Below are positions 1 through 4,510 of a stretch of DNA of 5,230 nt, one piece after another. The notes beneath the pieces were generated by a model. That model was not told where the DNA came from and ran no database searches. It saw nothing but the letters and a program-made list of their open reading frames with translations. Location of the stretch: contig DNGF01000007.1 of assembly GCA_003486665.1 (NCBI GenBank), positions 1 to 5,230 of the forward strand, given 5' to 3'. How positions within the stretch are numbered: the stretch's first letter is position 1; every line of letters begins with the position of its first letter. The translations under genes were made by a program, and so were the position numbers. This DNA comes from Oscillospiraceae bacterium. GTDB lineage: Bacteria > Bacillota > Clostridia > Oscillospirales > Acutalibacteraceae.

Positions 1-22
1 AACTTGCCCGTGTGTTGCTTCG

Positions 23-685
23 TTATCTTTTGGTTGAATATTTTATTATTTTGCCGTAATCGGACAATATTTCAACCATTTTTAAATCATTTATAACATT
101 AGATGAATTTTCTTTAATATGTATTGATTTATGTACCGACTTTGCTAAGAAAAAGCAAATTAAATCCGGAATTAAACACAGCAGAAAAAGAAAGACCGAT
201 TCAGCCGAGAATTCAAAAATCAAGCCGTAAATCGTACCCGACAGCAAAACAAAGCTCAGTAAAGCAAGCGGTAAAAGACATAATGCACTGAAATAGCCGA
301 TTTTTTTCTTATCGCTCGGTACATGATAATCATAACAGTCTGCCTGGTTTCCGTTTAAAAGAATTATATCATAGATGGAAATCAAATTGCTTTGCATTGT
401 TCTGCCTGTTATTTCAATGCTTATATTCTCATTTTTCACTCTGTAAAAGGAGTCAAGGTACAGCATCATAACCGGACCGAATCGCCAAATATTCCTGACC
501 GATTCTGCGGAAAAACACTTTCCGAAGCATAAGCGCGATGATTTTTTTGCCTTATAAATCCTGATAAGCGTTCCCTTTTCAATCTCCGCCGCGTGTTTCT
601 CTCTCGACAAAATTTTTAAAACAGAGTCCGAATATTCTACAAAAATTGTGTCCTCCGTCTTATTAAATAAAACAATTCTGCTCAT
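23..685 (-). CDS. Hypothetical two-span membrane protein
   Basis: I do not recognise the family of this 220-residue protein. Residues 1 to about 125 are soluble-looking, beta-rich and mixed-charge. Two strongly hydrophobic stretches follow at about 131-158 and 161-183, separated by a very short turn, so they likely form a membrane hairpin. A charged tail of about 35 residues ends the protein. With both spans crossing, the N-terminal domain and tail lie on the same side, probably cytoplasmic given the lysines before the first span (SDKKK, 124-128). The ATG start is supported by AAAGGAG at 691-697, five bases upstream. It follows the ACP gene on the same strand, with a hairpin in the 75-base gap, and I found no convincing promoter of its own. 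It may depend on read-through or on a promoter I cannot see. No catalytic motif is visible. Confidence 0.75.
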   Translation of the reverse strand: MSRIVLFNKTEDTIFVEYSDSVLKILSREKHAAEIEKGTLIRIYKAKKSSRLCFGKCFSAESVRNIWRFGPVMMLYLDSFYRVKNENISIEITGRTMQSNLISIYDIILLNGNQADCYDYHVPSDKKKIGYFSALCLLPLALLSFVLLSGTIYGLIFEFSAESVFLFLLCLIPDLICFFLAKSVHKSIHIKENSSNVINDLKMVEILSDYGKIIKYSTKR

Positions 686-699
686 GAATTCTCCTTTGA

Positions 700-738
700 A
701 TTAAACTTAAAGCCTGCCGTAAAAACTGCGACAGGCTT
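700..738 (-). terminator. Likely intrinsic terminator of the acyltransferase-ACP unit
   Basis: A 7-bp perfect stem pairs AAGCCTG (710-716) with CAGGCTT (732-738). It can extend inward after one mismatch by about three pairs to an A-rich loop. It lies 22 bases past the ACP stop on the minus strand. The downstream tract on that strand is only moderately U-rich (TAAGTTTAATT), so termination may be incomplete, which would let the membrane-protein gene be read. Confidence 0.5.
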
Positions 739-760
739 AATCAATTTTGTTACCTTTAAA

Positions 761-991
761 TCAGGTGTTTTCTTCGAGATAGTACACAACGTCCTTAACG
801 GTCACAAGAGTCGGAAGCACTCTGTCCGGAATTGTAATTTCATACTTCTCTTCGATCATACAAATGAGATCAAAAAGCTCAAATGAATTGAGTCCGAGAT
901 CGGATGTAAGAACATCGTCCGGTTCAACAGATGTGATTCTGCCGTCGGTGTACTCATTAAGCATCTCTAAAAGGTCATTTCTGATATCCAT
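761..991 (-). CDS. Acyl carrier protein
   Basis: This 76-residue acidic four-helix carrier is the usual length for an ACP. The phosphopantetheine site is Ser36 in the segment DLGLNSFEL (31-39), followed by the conserved helix II and III pattern (MIEEKYEITIPD, 45-56). Most primary ACPs have Asp-Ser-Leu at the attachment site; here it is Asn-Ser-Phe. That variant is common in accessory ACPs, so this may not be the main fatty-acid-synthesis ACP. It would be a cytoplasmic protein, needing a phosphopantetheinyl transferase to become active. The ATG is preceded by GAGGAG at 1001-1006, nine bases away, and that site lies inside the last two codons of the acyltransferase gene. Only six bases separate the genes, so they are co-transcribed and probably translationally coupled. 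The likely role is acyl donor or partner for the neighbouring acyltransferase; this is inferred from linkage only. Confidence 0.93.
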   Translation of the reverse strand: MDIRNDLLEMLNEYTDGRITSVEPDDVLTSDLGLNSFELFDLICMIEEKYEITIPDRVLPTLVTVKDVVYYLEENT

Positions 992-997
992 GTTTTT

Positions 998-2314
998 TTA
1001 CTCCTCAGCTTTGGCGGCTCTGCGCTCTTCTTTGCGTTTGCGCCATATTTCATTAAATATTTCTTCGGTTGCAAGGGAAACCTTGGTGACCGAAAATTCA
1101 CAATGTTCGGGGAAGACATACCATGTGTCCTCCAAGGTGTTGAGATCAATGCAATCACGATGGTTGCCGAATCTGTAGCTGTACTCAACGTGAACAGCAT
1201 ACTGACCCGCGGCGTCAATGTCCATTTCAAACGGTTCGCCGTCATAGTCCCTGACACCCTTAAGGTGGAAACCGGTCATATCGTGGACGAGCGTACCTCT
1301 GCCCATGTGAACAAAGCCCTTTGAATTCGGCAGATCATTTACATCGACCTGACTCTCAAAGCGATATGTTCCGGCGAGAACCTCTTTCTTGACCTGTTCA
1401 CGCTCCCATTTATACCAGTCGGTAGCGAACTTAAATTCTGTATTGCCGTCATCGGCTTCCAGCTCGCCGTAATAATTAAGCGTCCATGATTTTCCGCAAT
1501 GCTCGCAGAAAACCTTATCATTCTTTGAGTTCATTTTGTACTCGGTCATGCAATGCGGACACTGATAAAGAACCTTATGGAGTCCCTCTGCGCGCTTTTT
1601 GTAGCTGACCTTGACGCGATTTTCGCTCTGCCATCTGAAATCGTCATTATAAAGCAGATTTTTAAGCTTTTCGCTTATTTCATCAACGCTTGCTTTTTTA
1701 AGCTCTTCGGGCGTATATGCAAGAACCATATCCGCCTGCATCGGATGCACCCAGCGCTTTCTGTGGTTTCCCCAGAACGGGTCATAGATATGATGTCCTC
1801 GGCAGGTTAAAGTGACAACCGGCACTCCCTGATGCTTTACAAGCTGTCCGACAGCGTCCGGAATAACCTCGGTTTCGCCGCAGAGAGAATATCTTGCCTC
1901 AGCATAAATTCCGAAGATCTGCTTTTCCTTCAACGCTTTACGGCAGACTCGAAGGAGAGAAATATCCGCAGTGTACTTCCTTTTCGGAATCGCGCCGAGT
2001 CTTCTGAGTCCCCACTCTCTGCCGATATAATCGTCAACAGCGGCAGGAAAAATTCCTCTGTTAGGACTGATTGCGGCGCTCATGATATAGAAATCAAAAA
2101 AAGCGTTATGGTTGCACAAAAGAATATAAGGCGGTTTTACCCCTTTCATTCTAACCTTATTAAGCTTTCCGAAATGAATAAATTTTCTTATATATGAAAA
2201 GCCCCATACGAACGGCATAGCAAACGGTCTTTGTTTGATCATCGGCGCGTTCATATCGAATTTTTCGGTTTCCGGAGCTCCGCCCCTGACATATTTTCCG
2301 AACTCCTTGCTCAA
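998..2314 (-). CDS. PlsC-type acyltransferase with C-terminal zinc ribbon
   Basis: This is a lysophospholipid/1-acylglycerol-3-phosphate acyltransferase family protein (LPLAT/PlsC), 438 residues from the TTG chosen here or 452 from GTG at 2356. Numbered from TTG, the catalytic NHx4D motif is NHNAFFD at 68-74. The block-II equivalent is LGAIPKRK (about 106-113), block III is the unusual AEARYS (138-143) in place of the common PEGTRS, and block IV is VPVVTL (164-169). After the catalytic domain comes a CxxC-x14-CxxC zinc ribbon (Cys252, 255, 270, 273), then an uncharacterised domain of about 150 residues and a Lys/Arg/Glu-rich tail. Typical PlsC proteins are about 200-260 residues, so this one is nearly twice that. 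TTG is preferred because AAAGGGA lies nine bases upstream, while the predicted transcript start falls at about 2357, leaving GTG at 2356 without a leader. It is followed at once by an ACP. Acylation of a lysolipid or related acceptor at the membrane is likely; the exact substrate is unknown. Confidence 0.88.
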   Translation of the reverse strand: MSKEFGKYVRGGAPETEKFDMNAPMIKQRPFAMPFVWGFSYIRKFIHFGKLNKVRMKGVKPPYILLCNHNAFFDFYIMSAAISPNRGIFPAAVDDYIGREWGLRRLGAIPKRKYTADISLLRVCRKALKEKQIFGIYAEARYSLCGETEVIPDAVGQLVKHQGVPVVTLTCRGHHIYDPFWGNHRKRWVHPMQADMVLAYTPEELKKASVDEISEKLKNLLYNDDFRWQSENRVKVSYKKRAEGLHKVLYQCPHCMTEYKMNSKNDKVFCEHCGKSWTLNYYGELEADDGNTEFKFATDWYKWEREQVKKEVLAGTYRFESQVDVNDLPNSKGFVHMGRGTLVHDMTGFHLKGVRDYDGEPFEMDIDAAGQYAVHVEYSYRFGNHRDCIDLNTLEDTWYVFPEHCEFSVTKVSLATEEIFNEIWRKRKEERRAAKAEE

Positions 2315-2323
2315 AGCATCACT

Positions 2324-2330
2324 TCCCTTT
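2324..2330 (-). promoter_or_regulatory. Ribosome binding site deciding the acyltransferase start
   Basis: On the minus strand AAAGGGA lies nine bases before the TTG at 2314. The alternative GTG at 2356 has no purine-rich site before it and sits at or one base from the predicted transcript start. The next in-frame ATG, 20 codons into the gene, has no ribosome site. This is why the TTG start is reported. Confidence 0.55.
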
Positions 2331-2363
2331 CGCTTATAGATCCGTGTATTACACACTTTAACG

Positions 2364-2392
2364 ATTATATCACGCTTAGTCGATTATTGCAA
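2364..2392 (-). promoter_or_regulatory. SigA-type promoter for the acyltransferase-ACP unit
   Basis: On the minus strand there is a -35 TTGCAA (2387-2392), a spacer of exactly 17 bases, and a perfect -10 TATAAT (2364-2369) preceded by TGA, which gives an extended -10 (TGnTATAAT). It begins ten bases after the stop of the pseudouridine synthase gene, so the lipid pair has its own transcription start, predicted at about 2357. A small palindrome, GTGTATTACAC (2344-2354), lies just downstream of that start. Confidence 0.7.
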
Positions 2393-2401
2393 TATCAAAA
2401 T

Positions 2402-3058
2402 TTAACCTTCGGAAAGGATATAATTGTCATAATTGAACAAATTCCACGGATATTCCTCCGTGTCGGGATAACTCCTGTAGCAAAATGCTCTTCCGTTAAG
2501 TTTAAATTCTATTCTGTGCGACCACAGTGCGATTTTGCAGCCGTTGTCGCGGCTTCCGTACTTTCCGTCACCGGCAAGGGGCATTTTTCTCGAAGCAAAC
2601 TGTACCCTTATCTGATGGCTTCTACCCGTATGAAGCCTGACCGAAACAAGCGATTTATCGTTTGTACTTTCAAGAACATCATAATCAAGTACGGCACGCC
2701 GAACACCTTTGCGCTCACGTTTTACAACAAAGCTTTTGTTCTTCTTTTTATCCTTGTAAAGCAAGTCTTCAAAAGTGCCGCTCGGAGTCTGCGGAATACC
2801 CTCTGCAACGGCAAGATAAGTTTTCTCAAATTGCCGATTATTAATTAAAGCCGATAAATCCGCGGCTGATTTTTTGTTTTTTGCAAAAATCATTGTTCCG
2901 CCGACATTGGTATCCAGCCTGTGAATCGGAAAAATTTCGGAACCCGCCTGTTCTTTCAAAAGCTTCACCATATCCTCCGCCCCATCGCATTGTGACTGCA
3001 CGCCGACAGGCTTAACACAGGCAATAAAATCCGAATTTTCAAACAAAATTTCAATCAT
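2402..3058 (-). CDS. RluA-family RNA pseudouridine synthase
   Basis: This 218-residue enzyme of the RluA/RsuA superfamily isomerises a uridine to pseudouridine in rRNA or tRNA. The opening segment has the family's VKPVGVQSQ pattern (15-23). The catalytic motif is HRLD with Asp49, followed by TNVGGTMIFAK, a variant of the more usual HRLDxxTSG. The KTYLAVAEG segment (79-87), the LHTGRSHQIRV motif (142-152) and GDGKYG (163-168) are all in the expected order. There is no N-terminal S4 domain, so it is of the short type; the target uridine cannot be read from sequence. Its ATG overlaps the TGA of the preceding 96-residue gene (ATGA at 3055-3058). The nearest purine tract, AAGGAAAA, is far upstream, so translation probably depends on coupling to that gene. 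Confidence 0.92.
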   Translation of the reverse strand: MIEILFENSDFIACVKPVGVQSQCDGAEDMVKLLKEQAGSEIFPIHRLDTNVGGTMIFAKNKKSAADLSALINNRQFEKTYLAVAEGIPQTPSGTFEDLLYKDKKKNKSFVVKRERKGVRRAVLDYDVLESTNDKSLVSVRLHTGRSHQIRVQFASRKMPLAGDGKYGSRDNGCKIALWSHRIEFKLNGRAFCYRSYPDTEEYPWNLFNYDNYILSEG

Positions 3059-3345
3059 AAATCAATGTTCTTTTCCTTAAATTTTTCGGCGGTGGTTTTG
3101 ATTTTGAGTACCTGCTTCATGAAGCCCATCAGCTCAATCGGATTGGACGATTTTTGAAGTTCGGGCGTAACAAGGGCGATAATATCCTTAAGCTCCGAAA
3201 GCTCGCCGACAAGCTGTTTCTTTTCCTCGTCACTCATGTCTGTAACGTCCGATCTGAGCTTTTTTTCAATCTTTGCAAGCTCGTCGGAAACATCGCTCAC
3301 CTTCTCGGCGGAAATCGGTCTGCCGTTTTCATCACGAATAATCAT
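3055..3345 (-). CDS. Small hypothetical protein, helical, paired with pseudouridine synthase
   Basis: I do not recognise this 96-residue protein. It is soluble, very rich in Lys and Glu/Asp, and without Cys, Trp or Tyr. A long helical stretch at about 14-60 (ELAKIEKKL, then DEEKKQLVGELSELKDIIALV) has heptad-like hydrophobic spacing and could form a coiled coil. A break around TPELQKSSNP (60-69) precedes a second helix at 70-92. No signal peptide or membrane span is present. The ATG has a clear AGGAG at 3352-3356, six bases upstream. Its stop overlaps the start of the RluA-family gene, so the two form one operon and this protein would be made with the enzyme. A role in RNA modification or ribosome work is only a guess from that linkage. 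A strong hairpin lies 20 bases before the start. Confidence 0.8.
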   Translation of the reverse strand: MIIRDENGRPISAEKVSDVSDELAKIEKKLRSDVTDMSDEEKKQLVGELSELKDIIALVTPELQKSSNPIELMGFMKQVLKIKTTAEKFKEKNIDL

Positions 3346-3364
3346 GCTTTTCTCCTATCAAAAC

Positions 3365-3407
3365 AAATAGGGATTGTCGCATAATCCTGTCTGCGGCATC
3401 CCTATTT
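3365..3407 (-). terminator. Strong hairpin, terminator or attenuator before the 96-residue gene
   Basis: A perfect 10-bp stem pairs AAATAGGGAT (3365-3374) with ATCCCTATTT (3398-3407). After one bulged base it continues with five more pairs, closing a loop of about 12 bases. A T-rich tract follows on both sides (TTTTTCTTT on plus, TTTGTTTTGAT on minus), so it could work in either direction. There is no plus-strand gene that needs it. On the minus strand it could end transcription from the exported-protein gene, or sit in the leader of the 96-residue/pseudouridine synthase operon as an attenuator. Confidence 0.6.
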
Positions 3408-3605
3408 TTCTTTAAATATTTTGGTACGGGGTGTTTATGAGTTTAATTGTAAAGGCCGCAATGTGACCGTGCCGCGGTGTAAAACTCAAATTCCTTTCGC
3501 CGCAATCGTTTTCTCTTCTCTTGCTTCAAGCGGAATTCAAATGTTACCTCTCACTTTTATAAAACACAACACGAAAGCCGTATCGTTAAAATCGAATATG
3601 TCAGA
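3408..3605. other. Gene-poor intergenic stretch, nothing identified
   Basis: These 198 bases (about 260 gene-free bases including the hairpin and leader at 3346-3407) hold no gene I can support. A plus-strand frame is open from TTG at 3421, but it has no ribosome site and runs into the end of the exported-protein gene. The opposite strand is also open for about 40 codons. The 8-mer GCCGCAAT occurs twice, at 3455-3462 and 3499-3506. A short weak stem on the minus strand near 3570-3590, followed by a T-rich run, could be a poor terminator. I looked for a minus-strand promoter for the next operon and found no convincing -35/-10 pair. Confidence 0.5.
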
Positions 3606-3980
3606 TTATTTTGCCTCTTTTGTTGTTACTTCCTGAATATACTTGAAGTTAAGAGCGCCCTGATCCTTCATGACCTTCTCAACAGCCTTGTCAAGAGCTG
3701 CCTTGTTATAAACTATATCATTTACTTCCTTGCCCTCAGCATCGGTGTAATAATAAGATACATATGCACCCTCAAAGCTCTTGAGGTTTACACGCATCAT
3801 CTTCATAACATCGTCCGTAACTCCGATATACTCCGCAGCCTCGGACTCTGTCATATATGTTGTGTCCGCTGCAACCGAGGATACCTCCTTCTTATCAGCC
3901 GGAGATTTAACGGCATAAGTGACACAAATTGCCGCCGTGCAAAGAACAGCAACTATAGAAGCGATAATAGTATTTTTCAT
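3606..3980 (-). CDS. Exported or membrane-anchored protein with excisionase-like HTH segment
   Basis: This is a 124-residue protein. Residues 4-23 form a hydrophobic signal peptide or anchor after Lys2. Cys14 and Cys19 do not sit in a good lipobox, so I do not call it a lipoprotein. After a polar linker (25-40), residues 42-103 (YMTESEAAEYIGVTDDVMKM, then a beta-like YVSYYYTDAEGKEV and YNKAALDKAVEKV) resemble the helix-turn-helix layout of excisionase/MerR-like domains, which usually read yLTxxEAAeyLgvs. Such a domain normally binds DNA in the cytoplasm; here it would be outside the membrane if the signal works, so a DNA role is doubtful and it may be a recycled fold. The ATG start is supported by AAAGGAG at 3990-3996, nine bases upstream. 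It has its own promoter at 4014-4042 and stands as a single gene. The function is unknown. Confidence 0.8.
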   Translation of the reverse strand: MKNTIIASIVAVLCTAAICVTYAVKSPADKKEVSSVAADTTYMTESEAAEYIGVTDDVMKMMRVNLKSFEGAYVSYYYTDAEGKEVNDIVYNKAALDKAVEKVMKDQGALNFKYIQEVTTKEAK

Positions 3981-4013
3981 TTTAAAAAACTCCTTTGTTC
4001 AATTTCTTTATGT

Positions 4014-4042
4014 ATAATAGCATATTAATGCGATTAATGCAA
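4014..4042 (-). promoter_or_regulatory. SigA-type promoter for the exported-protein gene
   Basis: On the minus strand there is a -35 TTGCAT (4037-4042), a 17-base spacer, and a -10 TATTAT (4014-4019) with an upstream TGC giving an extended -10. It lies between the ArsC-like stop and the AAAGGAG ribosome site, and gives a leader of roughly 25 bases. The spacer and -35 carry a tandem 9-base repeat that might be an operator. Confidence 0.65.
4023..4040. repeat. Tandem 9-base repeat inside a promoter
   Basis: Two adjacent copies with period 9, TATTAATGC (4023-4031) and GATTAATGC (4032-4040), differ only in the first base. They span the spacer and part of the -35 of the exported-protein promoter. 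Two in-phase copies just under one helical turn apart could be a binding site for a regulator, but could also be chance in AT-rich DNA. Confidence 0.4.
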
Positions 4043-4056
4043 GATTTTTAAACGAT

Positions 4057-4398
4057 TTATTCCCAATCTTTCCAAATTTCCGGTTTGTAACCCACTGTCG
4101 CTTTTTTCCCGTTTCTGACGATCGGCGTCTTAAAAAGGGTCTGATTTTCCAGAAGCTTTTCTTCGACCGCTTCCTTGGACGCAAGATATTTTATAAAGCA
4201 TTTTTCATAAGCCTTTGATTTTTCGTCAATCAGGTCATCGACCGAGCCTATTGCCGCCTTGATGTTTCTGTACTCTCCTGCACTCATGCCGTATTTTTCA
4301 AGATCAATGTATTGAAACTTTATCCTGCGTTCTTTAAAATATCTTTCGGCTTTTTTTGTATCAAAGCACTTTGACTTGCCGTAAATTTGAATATTCAT
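4057..4398 (-). CDS. ArsC/Spx-family thioredoxin-fold protein (arsenate reductase-like)
   Basis: This 113-residue protein is the usual length for the ArsC/Spx/YffB family. The N-terminal strand NIQIYG leads to the active-site loop KSKCFDTKKAERYF (8-21). Cys11 is the expected catalytic residue, and the second position of a Spx-type CxxC is Thr14, so it is a single-Cys form. A basic segment, FKERRIKFQYIDL (21-33), follows. Near the end is the cis-proline strand FKTPIVRNGKKATVGY (89-104), with Pro92 and the family's Gly-Tyr close. The fold is secure; true arsenate reduction is not, since many such proteins are thiol oxidoreductases or have unknown roles, and no other ars gene is nearby. The ATG has GAGGTGA at 4403-4409. 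It is divergent from cca with interlocking promoters. No clear terminator follows its stop, so some read-through into the exported-protein gene is possible. Confidence 0.88.
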   Translation of the reverse strand: MNIQIYGKSKCFDTKKAERYFKERRIKFQYIDLEKYGMSAGEYRNIKAAIGSVDDLIDEKSKAYEKCFIKYLASKEAVEEKLLENQTLFKTPIVRNGKKATVGYKPEIWKDWE

Positions 4399-4419
4399 TC
4401 TATCACCTCGGTTTTGATA

Positions 4420-4448
4420 TTGAAAATTATATCGTAAAATGGTAGAAT
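4420..4448 (+). promoter_or_regulatory. SigA-type promoter for cca
   Basis: A -35 TTGAAA (4420-4425), a 17-base spacer and a -10 TAGAAT (4443-4448) with TGG before it give an extended -10. Transcription should begin at about 4455, right before the leader hairpin. The elements interlock with the minus-strand promoter of the ArsC-like gene. Confidence 0.65.
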
Positions 4449-4454
4449 TGTAAA
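4426..4454 (-). promoter_or_regulatory. SigA-type promoter for the ArsC-like gene
   Basis: On the minus strand there is a -35 TTTACA (4449-4454), a 17-base spacer and a perfect -10 TATAAT (4426-4431). The predicted start is near 4419, giving a leader of about 20 bases that contains GAGGTGA. The -10 abuts the cca -35, and the -35 abuts the cca -10. Confidence 0.7.
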
Positions 4455-4456
4455 GT

Positions 4457-4492
4457 AATCGCCGATAAATTTACAGCGTAATTTCGGCGATT
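4457..4492 (+). promoter_or_regulatory. Leader hairpin at the 5' end of the cca transcript
   Basis: A perfect 9-bp stem pairs AATCGCCGA (4457-4465) with TCGGCGATT (4484-4492), with an 18-base loop. It begins within a few bases of the predicted cca transcript start and ends three bases before the AAAGGAG ribosome site (4496-4502). No T-run follows, so it is not an intrinsic terminator. It could protect the 5' end of the mRNA, tune translation, or as DNA act as an operator for the divergent promoters. Confidence 0.5.
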
Positions 4493-4510
4493 TCCAAAGG
4501 AGTGAAAACA

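Noticed and set aside
685..761. Possible separate promoter for the two-span membrane protein
   Set aside because: TTGATT followed by 17 bases leads to TACGGC, which is a poor -10; no other pair fits.
967..1257. Minus-strand 96-codon frame overlapping the acyltransferase C-terminus and the ACP start
   Set aside because: It is out of frame with both real genes and is explained as a shadow.
2405..2416. Short CCTT/AAGG hairpin at the end of the pseudouridine synthase gene
   Set aside because: Only four base pairs inside the coding end with a weak T-tract; too weak to call a terminator.
864..2848. Several open frames of 60-205 codons on the plus strand opposite ACP, the acyltransferase and the pseudouridine synthase
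   Set aside because: The minus-strand proteins have clear family motifs; the opposite frames lack ribosome sites and recognisable domains.
3555..3564. TTTTATAAAA palindrome downstream of the exported-protein gene
   Set aside because: A purely A/T 10-mer palindrome is expected by chance here, and no -35 element sits at proper spacing to make it a promoter.
3421..3636. Plus-strand open frame of about 71 codons
   Set aside because: It starts at TTG with no ribosome site, overlaps the end of a well-supported gene on the other strand, and has no recognisable motif.
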